Source: JBDTCS01 sp039923455 (GTDB lineage Bacteria; Bacteroidota; Ignavibacteria; Palsa-1295). From it: DNA of 43,843 nucleotides. The notes under the pieces are model-generated. The model ran no database searches. It was given only the letters and a program-made list of their open reading frames with translations, and had not been told where the DNA came from. Shown here one piece after another: positions 9,259 through 17,317 of the stretch; the first letter of the stretch is position 1; every line of letters begins with the position of its first letter. The DNA is taken from the NCBI GenBank assembly GCA_039923455.1, contig JBDTCS010000091.1, positions 1-43,843 on the forward strand. Reading direction: 5' to 3'. Both the position numbers and the translations under genes were made by a program.

Positions 9259-9449
9259 GAGGCGTCATTCTGGTACTAAACAGCGACTGAGCTGTTCTGG
9301 AGTCGTATTTTGCAGAATGGAGTCGCTTTTGGCCAACTTTTACTGTGTTAAGTGGCACCCGAACTGCGCCTTTTGCGGTTCAAGTGGAGCAGATTTTTGA
9401 AACGGACGAAAGTTTGAAACAGAGGAAAGCAAGTACTTAAATTCGAGAA
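9259..9449 (+). other. Hairpin-rich spacer between the two DUF2723 genes
   Basis: This 191-nt spacer holds no gene but several inverted repeats: CATTCTG (9266-9272) with CAGAATG (9313-9319); AGCGACT (9282-9288) with AGTCGCT (9321-9327, followed by TTT); and ACAGC/GCTGT (9280-9284/9291-9295). A compact hairpin, GAACTGC/GCGGTTC with a 7-nt loop, lies at 9361-9381. Several are mutually exclusive. They could form a partial terminator or a regulatory leader for the second paralog. Confidence 0.45.
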
Positions 9450-12400
9450 ATGGAATTCAAAAGGATACATTACGGATTTGCGGCAGCGAGTTTTTTTATT
9501 GCGCTGCTGACATACGGACTTACGATGCAGCCGACGATCCCGTTCTGGGATTGCGGCGAGTTTGCGGCCGCGGCTATCGGAATGGGAGTACCGCATCCGC
9601 CGGGTGCTCCACTCTGGACGATCGTTGGCCGACTCGGTATGTTGATTCCGATCTTTACCGACATGACGGCTCGGTATAATTTCCTTTCGGTCTTGTCCTC
9701 AGCTGCGAGTATTTTGCTCCTGTATCTTACGATCGTTCGTTTGATCACCTTGTGGCGTGGCGCTCCGAAGAGCATGGCTGATGTACTCGTACATTTTGGT
9801 GGTGCGTTCATTGGTGCACTTGCCTACACGTTTACTGATAGCTTCTGGTTCAATGCGCTCGAGTGCGAAGTCTATGCATTCGGTTCGCTCTTTATTTCAC
9901 TGGTGCCGTGGTTGATTCTCGTCTGGTATGATCACGCAGACGAACCACACAGCGAAAAATATTTGCTCTTGATCGCGTATGTGATCGGCTTGTCGCTCGG
10001 TGTTCACCAGTTAGCGCTCTTGACACTCTTCCCGGTTTTCATGCTCGTTTATTACAAGCGCTGGCCGAAAACGACTGTCAAAGGTTGGATACTGATGGTA
10101 ATCTCCTCGGTGGTTGCGTTTTGGTTCATCTTTAAGATCGTTCTTTCTGATCTGGTGGATTGGGCCGGAGGTGCAGGATGGATGGCCTCGTTTCTCATAC
10201 TCGCCGGTATTATCGGTGGTATCATTTATACGCATCAGAAGAAGAAAGCGATCTGGAATGTCGCTCTCTGGGGCGCGATACTGATTTTCACCGGATATAC
10301 AACCTATACTGTTATCATGGTTCGTGCGGCACAGAATCCGCCGATGAATCAGCATCACGCTTCTACCTTTAAGATTCTAGCCGAGTACATCAACCGTGAA
10401 CAATACGGTGAGGCGAAGGAGATGCCACGCCGTCTCGAAGAGCAGAACCGAGATCACTCACACGACGCGACATTCAACAATTATTCGAGCGATGGTGATT
10501 TCTTCTGGCGTTATCAGACGGGTCACATGTTCACGAGATATCTCATGTGGAATTTTGTCGGTCGCGCAAACGACGAACAAGATGCCGGTGTAGATTATTC
10601 AAAGACGTGGGCCTTGCCGTTCTTGCTCGGTCTCTTCGGCCTATTCTGGCATTTCAAACGTGATCCGAAACGAGCTCTCACACTCGTTGGCACTTTTATT
10701 ATTATGGGATTCCTGACGGCGTGGTACCAGAATCAACAGGATCCGCAGCCGCGAGAACGTGATTATTTTTACGTAGGTGCATTCTATATCTACGCGATGT
10801 GGCTCGGAATCGGTGCTACAGGAATACTCGAATTTATACGATCGCGATTTAGCAAGAAAGAAGAGGGGACGATCGTGGCGGGTGAAGAAAGCGATGTCGT
10901 TCCGATCCTAACAGGTCGCGGCAACGCGGGAGTGATCTTCGGTGGAGTTGCACTTTTACTATTGATCATTCCGATCAATATGTGCATTGGTCTTGCCGGC
11001 TTGGCTACCGGTCAACCCTTTAGCAAGGCTTCGAAGTGGGCGGAATATTCCAGGCGTCACAATTATGTACCGTACGAATATGCGTATAACTTTTTGCAGA
11101 GTTGCGACAAGAATGCGATCCTATTCACGGCAGGAGATAATGACACATTTCCGCTTTGGTGTTTGCAAGATGTCTATGGTATCCGTCGAGATATTCGCAT
11201 TGTGAATCTCTCACTCGGCAACATGTCGTGGTACATCAAACAGCTGAAGCATGAACGGCCTTGGGATGCGGCCGACGTGATTGATTTGCCATCGTTTACT
11301 GATGAGAAGATGTCGAACCCGGATGAATCCGAAGCCGGAATTCGAGCACTCGGCGGACCTGCCGAAAATGTCTCCTTTGATGTGAGCGCACAAACGATGC
11401 AGCAGTTTAATGGTGTAGCGGCACCTGGTCGGATGGATTGGAAATACACCGGGCAGTTTCCACAAGAGGGTGGGCAATACGTCTTCACGATCGCCGATCA
11501 GCTTGTGAAAGATATCGTCCGTTATAATATAGAAAAACGGCCGATCTATTTTGCATCGCTCGTTCCACCCTCGTATATGGCTGGTCTTGATCCGTATTTG
11601 GTGTATGAAGGTATGGCCGCGAGAGTCACACCAACACACCAACCGGGCAACAGTCGCAGTATGGATGTCTCCGTCAATGAGCCACTGTATTCTGCGATGG
11701 CCTATAACCTACCAAAATCTCCGAGCCTCACACCGGCGCGTGGAATGGTTCTCGAAACATACCGCGACCCTGAAGCAAATCTTAGCGCACAGGACCAGCG
11801 TTATGCACAGAGTTACTTCTATATGTATTTCCGACTTGCGAATCACTTCATCAAGGTTGGCAAGCCTGCCGAAGCGCGTCGCGCACTCGATACGTGCGAA
11901 GCAAGACTCTCGCCCAGCACACTTGGACCTGATTATCGTTATGCTGATCTCTTTGCACAACTCTATGATGCAGCCGGAGATTCTATCAAATCGGTCAAGT
12001 ATATGAAGATGGCGGTCGCAGATACGAAGCAGCCATCAGCAGATGCAGGAGATCAATCCAACGGTAGCGCTGCAAGTATTCAATTCCGGCTTGCGGAAGT
12101 CTATCTCAAGAGCGGCATGCTCGATTCGGCTCGCGCACTTTATTTGAAGTTGCAAGGCGAAGTGCAGGGTGGCGATAGACAAGTGATGGATTTCAAAATA
12201 CTCGAGGTCGATGCGCGAATTTTGGATAAGAAGGGCGACAAGAAAGGCGCCTATGATAAGTACGTGCAACTTGCGAAAGCCTTTGCGCCACTCGCTTCAA
12301 GCGGACTTGCACCGGAGTATGCAACCCTGGACGCTCGTCGAGCTGCACTCGCGAAAGAGCTAGGCATCGTAGATGCGGGACTCGTAGTCGTGCCGCCGCA

Positions 12401-12497
12401 ATCGCAGCAGATGGAAATTGGACAGCCACAAGAAGCGCCACCGGCCGGCACACCAGGCGGCCCACCACAAGCGCCTAAAAAATCGAAGAGCAAATAA
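9450..12497 (+). CDS. DUF2723 (TMEM260-like) membrane protein, copy 2; putative protein O-glycosyltransferase
   Basis: Tandem paralog of the preceding gene, 1015 residues, colinear over its whole length and with several stretches identical (for example NALECEVYAFGSLFISLV). It shares the PFWDCGEFAAAA loop, multiple membrane segments, the QQDPQPRERDYFYVGAFY segment and the ILFTxGDNDTFPLWCLQDVYG region at the membrane/soluble boundary. The TPR-like C-terminal domain is followed by a Pro/Gly-rich basic tail (about 985-1015) absent from copy 1. A GT2 gene starts 17 nt downstream, so the two are probably cotranscribed. The proposed role, transfer of sugar from a lipid carrier to exported proteins, comes from TMEM260 and the neighbouring genes and is inference. 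Confidence 0.88.
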   Translation: MEFKRIHYGFAAASFFIALLTYGLTMQPTIPFWDCGEFAAAAIGMGVPHPPGAPLWTIVGRLGMLIPIFTDMTARYNFLSVLSSAASILLLYLTIVRLITLWRGAPKSMADVLVHFGGAFIGALAYTFTDSFWFNALECEVYAFGSLFISLVPWLILVWYDHADEPHSEKYLLLIAYVIGLSLGVHQLALLTLFPVFMLVYYKRWPKTTVKGWILMVISSVVAFWFIFKIVLSDLVDWAGGAGWMASFLILAGIIGGIIYTHQKKKAIWNVALWGAILIFTGYTTYTVIMVRAAQNPPMNQHHASTFKILAEYINREQYGEAKEMPRRLEEQNRDHSHDATFNNYSSDGDFFWRYQTGHMFTRYLMWNFVGRANDEQDAGVDYSKTWALPFLLGLFGLFWHFKRDPKRALTLVGTFIIMGFLTAWYQNQQDPQPRERDYFYVGAFYIYAMWLGIGATGILEFIRSRFSKKEEGTIVAGEESDVVPILTGRGNAGVIFGGVALLLLIIPINMCIGLAGLATGQPFSKASKWAEYSRRHNYVPYEYAYNFLQSCDKNAILFTAGDNDTFPLWCLQDVYGIRRDIRIVNLSLGNMSWYIKQLKHERPWDAADVIDLPSFTDEKMSNPDESEAGIRALGGPAENVSFDVSAQTMQQFNGVAAPGRMDWKYTGQFPQEGGQYVFTIADQLVKDIVRYNIEKRPIYFASLVPPSYMAGLDPYLVYEGMAARVTPTHQPGNSRSMDVSVNEPLYSAMAYNLPKSPSLTPARGMVLETYRDPEANLSAQDQRYAQSYFYMYFRLANHFIKVGKPAEARRALDTCEARLSPSTLGPDYRYADLFAQLYDAAGDSIKSVKYMKMAVADTKQPSADAGDQSNGSAASIQFRLAEVYLKSGMLDSARALYLKLQGEVQGGDRQVMDFKILEVDARILDKKGDKKGAYDKYVQLAKAFAPLASSGLAPEYATLDARRAALAKELGIVDAGLVVVPPQSQQMEIGQPQEAPPAGTPGGPPQAPKKSKSK

Positions 12498-12514
12498 ACA
12501 CCGAACAACATACT

Positions 12515-13252
12515 GTGTTTCTTTCTCTAATTATTCCGGCTTACAATGAGGCGGGACGTATCGTCCCGTCTTTGCATGCGGCCTTCGAGTATCTCGCGAA
12601 GGTCCCGTACACCGTTGAGATTCTTGTCGTCGATGATGGCTCGAAGGATGACACTGTTGCGGTCGTCCAAGAAGTTTTTCGAAATATGCCTGCGAATCTT
12701 CCGCACGTGATCGGTCGCGCGATTCCGCTTGGTATGAACGCTGGCAAGGGTGCGGCGGTCGGGAAGGGTATGCTCGAAGCTCGCGGTGCAATTCGAATTT
12801 TTACGGATGCAGATTTTTCGACTCCGATCAAAGAGATCGAGAAGGTGATTCCGCTTATTGAGAGTGGTGCATTCGATGTGGTGATCGGAAGTCGTGCTGC
12901 AGAAAATCGCTCGCTCGTCAAAAAGCATCAGCCTTGGTATCGCGAGATGATGGGCCGGTTCTTTAACATCCTTGTGCAAGCCCTTATCTTTCGCGGTATC
13001 AAAGATACGCAATGCGGCTTCAAGGGATTCAGCGGCAAAGCCGCTGACCATTTGTTCAGCAAGCAAAAGGTACTCGGATTCTCTTTTGATGTCGAGATTC
13101 TCTATCTCGCACGCAAAGCTGATTACAAAGTCAAGGAGATCGCGATTGAGTGGTACAATGACGAACGCTCCACCGTCGGAGCTGTCGGTGACTCTGCCCG
13201 AATGTTCTTCGAGTTGCTTCGAATCAAGCGAATTCATAAAGGGGACGCGTAG
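12515..13252 (+). CDS. GT2 glycosyltransferase, ALG5/DPM1-like polyprenyl-phosphate sugar synthase
   Basis: Family 2 glycosyltransferase, 245 residues, most like dolichyl-phosphate beta-glucosyltransferases (ALG5-type). These transfer a sugar from a nucleotide sugar to a polyprenyl phosphate at the cytoplasmic membrane face. Visible: N-terminal LSLIIPAYNEAGRI, nucleotide-binding VVDDGSKDDT, GKGAAVGKGML, the DxD-like TDADFSTP, and DTQCGFKGF near the acceptor site. No C-terminal membrane segments are seen. The start is GTG (gtgtttctttct), 17 nt after the DUF2723 stop. Its place beside two candidate GT-C membrane enzymes suggests it makes their lipid-linked donor. Which sugar it uses cannot be told from sequence. 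Confidence 0.85.
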   Translation: MFLSLIIPAYNEAGRIVPSLHAAFEYLAKVPYTVEILVVDDGSKDDTVAVVQEVFRNMPANLPHVIGRAIPLGMNAGKGAAVGKGMLEARGAIRIFTDADFSTPIKEIEKVIPLIESGAFDVVIGSRAAENRSLVKKHQPWYREMMGRFFNILVQALIFRGIKDTQCGFKGFSGKAADHLFSKQKVLGFSFDVEILYLARKADYKVKEIAIEWYNDERSTVGAVGDSARMFFELLRIKRIHKGDA

Positions 13253-13296
13253 CCCGCTAATTCCCCGGCTCACACACCTGGTTGCGTTTACAAGAA

Positions 13297-15630
13297 ATGT
13301 CCAAAGCCCAACTCAAACGAACTCAGCCCGCACACCCGAAGTCGCTCGATAGACGCCCGAGCGCAGAGAAGCCGATTCCGGAGATTAATGTTTGGATCGC
13401 CGTCGGCATCTTCGCCGCGCTTGCGCTGATCTTTCATTCTTCGATATTAATGGGCGGAAAATTCCTGTGGGAGGATTTCGTTGAGCAGGAATTTCCATTT
13501 AGAACATTTGCAGCTACAAGCCTCGCGCAAGGTGTGTTGCCACATTGGAATCCGTACATCTTCGGTGGTATGCCTTTTATGGCGGATATTCAGACTGCGT
13601 TCTGGTATCCGACAAATCTTTTGCAAACGCTTTTCGTGTCCGATGGACATCTTTCGGCCGGTGTAATGCAATGGTTCATCCTGATGCACTATGCTGTTGC
13701 CGGAGCGGGGATGTATTTATTTGCAAAGCGAATTCTTGGTGTCGATGATTGGTCGGCGCTATTTGCTGGAATTGCGTATGCGTTCGGTGGCTTCATTGTT
13801 GCGCAGGCGATACATCAGATGATCGTATATCAGATGGCACTCTTTCCGCTTGTCGCGTTAGCATTTATCGCTGGGATCGATAATTGGCGGTACTCGATCG
13901 TGAGCGGAATCTTGCTTGGAGTGATGTATCTCGCCGGTCACCCACAGAGCACGTTGTTCTTTACATTCTTACTTGCGATGCTCGCGATTTATGAACTCAC
14001 ATTCCGAACGATGCGCAAGGAGCGGATGGATGCGGGAGCGATCATTCGAGCCGCAATACCAGTAATTATCGCGATCGGGTTATTTGCGATTCAACTTTTG
14101 CCTTCTCAAGAACTTGCGGGACTCTCGCGGCGTGAGGTGATGACCTATGAGAAGTCGGTCGATGGTTCACTGTCGTTCGGCAATTTACTCACGCTTGTAT
14201 TGCCCAGACTTTTTGGCGTGACGGACGGTGCGCACGAAGCGAAAGTCCCGTTTTGGAACGGAGCCTATTATCTTTCGTGGGAGACGGCGATCTACATCGG
14301 AATATTTCCACTCTTCTTCGGCATTCTCGCGGCAATGCAGAATTGGAAACGCAAATATGTTCCGTTCTTTGCCTGCATGAGTCTCTTCGCGATTCTCTTT
14401 GCTCTTGGCGATCACTTTTTTATCTATCGAATATTCTTTAATCTGCCGCTTTTTGATAAGCTTCGCACTCCGGCACGAATGTCAATGGTGTTCTCATTTT
14501 CGATGTGTGCACTGTCTGCGATCGGGTTTCGAAGTATATTCGAGCGAACAAAGAAAGAGGCAATCGGAACGGGCGCTTTGGTTGGTGCAGGCGCGATAAT
14601 TCTGGTTTGGATATATGCGCTGGTTGGTGGCTTGCATGCGAGTAGTTTTTTGCCGGGTGTAGCTGCCGAGGCGGATGCTTCGATAGGATGGGCTGCGGGA
14701 CTTGCAACATTTCCGGTGCTTGCACTTGCGGCGTATGTGCTCGCTCGGAAATTTTCCGATCTGCGTGGTATGATACTCGCGATTCCCGTTATCGCAGTGA
14801 CGCTCATTGAGTTGTTTACTTATGGAATGGGTCTCAATGCGGTCGCAGATAATCCTGCCGATCTATTTCGTGAGCAGCCCCAACTGATTGATCAGGTCAA
14901 GCAAGATCAAGCGAAAGAGATCACTCGCGCTCGAACGCGTATGGGAAGCCAGATACTCGTAAAGCGCAATCAAGGAGCATACGACCGCATTCAACTCATC
15001 GAGGGATACAATCCGCTTGTGCTGCAGCGTGTTTCACCGGAGACTTTTCCGGAAGAGCAAGCGGATCTGATGAATATTAAGTGGTCGATCATTCAACACG
15101 GACAGCAACCGGATTTTGGTGCGCGGTCAACCTATCTTCCCCGCGTCAAGCTCTACTACAAAACGGAAGTGCGATCCGACACCATGGCGCGCGTCTTGCT
15201 CAAGACTGATTCACTCTTCGACTACCGCAATACGATCTTGATCGAGGAGCAACCTCCTACAGCCGTTGGTCCGCTCGATGCAGCCGGCATAGCGAGCATC
15301 ACACATTACAGCGAGAACGAGATTACTGTGAAAGTAAAAACTGCTGCGCCTGCTATGCTTTTTCTTTCAGAGGTTTATTATCCGGCATGGAACGCCTATA
15401 TCGATGGCGCGCCTTCGAAGATTTATCGTGCTTTTACATCGCTTCGTGCGGTCGAGGTTCCGGCTGGGGAACACACGGTTGTTTTGAAATATGAATCGAA
15501 AGCATTCGCAACCGGAAGTATGATCTCGCTTGCGACGCTTTTGCTAAGCATCGGTGGATTCGTTTTCTTCATGTTGCGTGAAAAGAAAGCGACTCCTGAG
15601 CCAGAACCCGCTGCGCCTGAACAGGCTTGA
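13297..15630 (+). CDS. YfhO-family polytopic membrane protein
   Basis: Integral membrane protein of 777 residues resembling the YfhO family. Members are GT-C-like proteins linked to glycosylation of cell-surface polymers in Firmicutes. It has a basic hydrophilic N-terminus (about 30 residues), many hydrophobic segments up to about residue 500, a first-loop EDFVEQEFPFRTF region with acidic residues typical of the GT-C fold, and a soluble C-terminal domain with the hallmark FLSEVYYPAWNAYIDG...VEVPAGEHTVVLKY, then a last membrane segment and an acidic/Pro/Ala tail. I chose ATG 13297 (MSKAQLKRTQ); a TTG five codons upstream is possible. It follows the GT2 gene by 44 nt and its stop overlaps the next gene's start. 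Function here is inferred. Confidence 0.82.
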   Translation: MSKAQLKRTQPAHPKSLDRRPSAEKPIPEINVWIAVGIFAALALIFHSSILMGGKFLWEDFVEQEFPFRTFAATSLAQGVLPHWNPYIFGGMPFMADIQTAFWYPTNLLQTLFVSDGHLSAGVMQWFILMHYAVAGAGMYLFAKRILGVDDWSALFAGIAYAFGGFIVAQAIHQMIVYQMALFPLVALAFIAGIDNWRYSIVSGILLGVMYLAGHPQSTLFFTFLLAMLAIYELTFRTMRKERMDAGAIIRAAIPVIIAIGLFAIQLLPSQELAGLSRREVMTYEKSVDGSLSFGNLLTLVLPRLFGVTDGAHEAKVPFWNGAYYLSWETAIYIGIFPLFFGILAAMQNWKRKYVPFFACMSLFAILFALGDHFFIYRIFFNLPLFDKLRTPARMSMVFSFSMCALSAIGFRSIFERTKKEAIGTGALVGAGAIILVWIYALVGGLHASSFLPGVAAEADASIGWAAGLATFPVLALAAYVLARKFSDLRGMILAIPVIAVTLIELFTYGMGLNAVADNPADLFREQPQLIDQVKQDQAKEITRARTRMGSQILVKRNQGAYDRIQLIEGYNPLVLQRVSPETFPEEQADLMNIKWSIIQHGQQPDFGARSTYLPRVKLYYKTEVRSDTMARVLLKTDSLFDYRNTILIEEQPPTAVGPLDAAGIASITHYSENEITVKVKTAAPAMLFLSEVYYPAWNAYIDGAPSKIYRAFTSLRAVEVPAGEHTVVLKYESKAFATGSMISLATLLLSIGGFVFFMLREKKATPEPEPAAPEQA

Positions 15631-16748
15631 CACAATTATTGAAATCCGCTGAGAAAATTCTGATCATCGCATTGCCCGGTATCGGTGACGCACTGCTGGC
15701 GACGCCGATGATCGAGTTGTTGCGCAGAGCCAAACCGCAAGCCGAGCTGCACGTCCTCGTGATGTTCAAGGCAACGAAGGAAATGTTCGAGGCCGATCCG
15801 TTCGTGGACAAAGTGCACTACTATGATCTGATCGGCGGCAGCAAACTCTCTGCGATCAAAGCAGTTCTCGCACTGCGCCGCGAGGCATTTGATATCTCCA
15901 TAAATATTTATCCCCAGAATCGGCGCGAGTATAATGCAATCGCTTTGATGATCGGAGCTAAGAAGCGCGTTGGCGTTCTCTATCGTCGGCTCGGAACGCA
16001 GAACCTGAATTGGCTCAACACCGACACGATCACCGAAGACGATAGCTTGCATTGTGTGGAAGAAAATGTGAAGCTGCTCACGTGCATCGGTATCAACCAT
16101 GAGCTAACCGAGGCAACACTTCCGCCACTCCGACTAAATCTATCGAGCGATCATTCGCAGTTTGCGAACAATTGGATATCAGAGCATGGCCTCGATGACA
16201 AAAGGCTTTTGATCGGAATGCATGCCGGTACCGCGTTATTCAAGAATCACATTAAGCGCAGATGGGCACCGGAAAAATTTGCAGCGCTCGCAAAACAATT
16301 GACTGCAGATCTCGGAGCAACCGTTTTACTCTTCGGTGGCCCGGATGATATTTCCGCCAACGAGATTATACTTCGTCAGGCAGGGGATAGTGTCACATTC
16401 GTAAAGGCGAGCAATCTTCTCGACTCGGTCGCTGTGATGAAAAAGCTGAACCTCTTCATCTCGAACGACTCGTCGCTCATGCATATCGCTGGTGCACTTG
16501 CGCTTCCGACTGTCGCGATATTTGGCCCGACCAACGAGACCTATGTACATCCCTGGAAGACTCAGTACGAGATCGTCCAGACCGGCATCGACTGCCGCCC
16601 GTGCTTTGTCTATTCCCCAAAACCGCTAACTTGCTATCGCGAGAATCCCGCCGAGCATTTTATGTGCATTCGGGATATTGAGGTTGGGGATGTGCTCTCG
16701 GCGGCTAATAAGCTGCTCGGGAATGACTTGATCACGATCTCACTATAG
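15627..16748 (+). CDS. Glycosyltransferase family 9 (heptosyltransferase-like)
   Basis: GT9 (GT-B fold) enzyme of 373 residues. The family adds heptose from ADP-heptose to the LPS core. Visible: N-terminal ILIIALPGIGDALLATPMIE with the family's glycine-rich loop, a central GMHAGTALFKNHIKRRW segment (the usual pattern is G-x-x-x-G... K-R-W), LLFGGPDD, and the nucleotide-sugar-binding FISNDSSLMHIAGALALPTVAIFGPTNE. The start TTG at 15627 overlaps the previous stop (ttga), indicating translational coupling; TTG at 15639 is an alternative. A GmhA gene about 4 kb downstream would supply the ADP-heptose pathway, which fits a heptosyltransferase, but the exact acceptor is unknown. Confidence 0.88.
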   Translation: MTQLLKSAEKILIIALPGIGDALLATPMIELLRRAKPQAELHVLVMFKATKEMFEADPFVDKVHYYDLIGGSKLSAIKAVLALRREAFDISINIYPQNRREYNAIALMIGAKKRVGVLYRRLGTQNLNWLNTDTITEDDSLHCVEENVKLLTCIGINHELTEATLPPLRLNLSSDHSQFANNWISEHGLDDKRLLIGMHAGTALFKNHIKRRWAPEKFAALAKQLTADLGATVLLFGGPDDISANEIILRQAGDSVTFVKASNLLDSVAVMKKLNLFISNDSSLMHIAGALALPTVAIFGPTNETYVHPWKTQYEIVQTGIDCRPCFVYSPKPLTCYRENPAEHFMCIRDIEVGDVLSAANKLLGNDLITISL

Positions 16749-16821
16749 GGAAAAATCGGGAATCTCGTTAGAACAAGCATTGTTTCATAAACGGCAGATT
16801 CAAGGCTTAATTGCCGTCTTA

Positions 16822-16849
16822 GGGCCGGAAATCATCCAGCCCATTTTTT
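16822..16849 (+). terminator. Rho-independent terminator closing the glycosyltransferase operon
   Basis: GGGC-C-GGA (16822-16829) pairs with TCC-A-GCCC (16835-16842), with one C/A mismatch and a 5-nt loop. It is followed by A and six T (16844-16849). A second hairpin just upstream, ACGGCA/TGCCGT (16791-16796/16812-16817), may assist. It separates the GT9 gene from the ISC operon. Confidence 0.65.
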
Positions 16850-16856
16850 GGAGCCG

Positions 16857-16881
16857 AAGTAGGACTCTTTTAGTCCGACTT
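16857..16881 (+). promoter_or_regulatory. Predicted IscR-type operator upstream of the ISC operon
   Basis: Inverted repeat with arms AAGTAGGACT (16857-16866) and AGTCCGACTT (16872-16881), matching at 9 of 10 paired positions around a 5-nt spacer. The core is GACT-N5-AGTC, the same core and spacing as E. coli type 1 IscR sites. It ends 8 nt before ATG 16890 (17 nt before ATG 16899) of an IscR-like gene, so autoregulation is the natural inference. Its closeness to the start codon implies a very short or absent leader, or a roadblock mode of repression. Confidence 0.7.
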
Positions 16882-16889
16882 ACTGTTTT

Positions 16890-17291
16890 ATGCTAAGAAT
16901 GTTACGATTATCGAAACGTGTAGAGTATGGCCTAATGGCGCTGCAGCATCTTGCTCGGCGAGGAGAGGCTTCGACTGTACGCGAGATTTCGGATCAGTGC
17001 GACATCAGCTACGATCTCCTTGCGAAGATCATGCAAGATCTCAAACGTGACGGAATGATCGATTCCTATCAAGGAGTCCGCGGCGGATATGCGCTCCTGA
17101 TGGCCCCAAACCTTATCACGCTGACCCGAGTAGTCGGTGCGATCGAAGGTGATACCGGAATCACGGACTGCGAAGCCGGCACTATAGGCTGCGAACGCTC
17201 CGGTACCTGCCAAATCCAGGGCCCGATGCATAAGTTGCAAGAGACGATCGATCGAGCACTCAGCTCCGTGACAGTTGCCGAGCTACTATAA
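16890..17291 (+). CDS. iscR: Rrf2-family Fe-S regulator (IscR-like)
   Basis: Winged-helix transcription factor of the Rrf2 family, 133 residues. It heads an ISC operon, so it is probably the Fe-S-sensing repressor IscR. The N-terminal wHTH spans about 5-75 (LSKRVEYGLMALQHLA; REISDQCDISYDLLAKIMQDLKRDGMI; the wing GVRGGYALLMAP). A dimerisation helix follows. The cluster loop has C94, C101 and C107 (C-x6-C-x5-C) with H114 downstream; E. coli IscR uses C92, C98, C104 and H107, so spacing differs slightly. ATG 16899 (MLRLSKRVEYG) is an equally good start. It lies 8 nt after the palindromic operator and 26 nt before iscS. RsrR or other Rrf2 types cannot be fully excluded. Confidence 0.88.
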   Translation: MLRMLRLSKRVEYGLMALQHLARRGEASTVREISDQCDISYDLLAKIMQDLKRDGMIDSYQGVRGGYALLMAPNLITLTRVVGAIEGDTGITDCEAGTIGCERSGTCQIQGPMHKLQETIDRALSSVTVAELL

Positions 17292-17317
17292 AATTTTGAA
17301 ATACAAAGACGAATTCG

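Noticed and set aside
12527..13273. 248-residue antisense frame opposite the GT2 gene
   Set aside because: No recognisable motif or signal; the sense strand has a complete GT2 enzyme. It is a by-product of codon bias.
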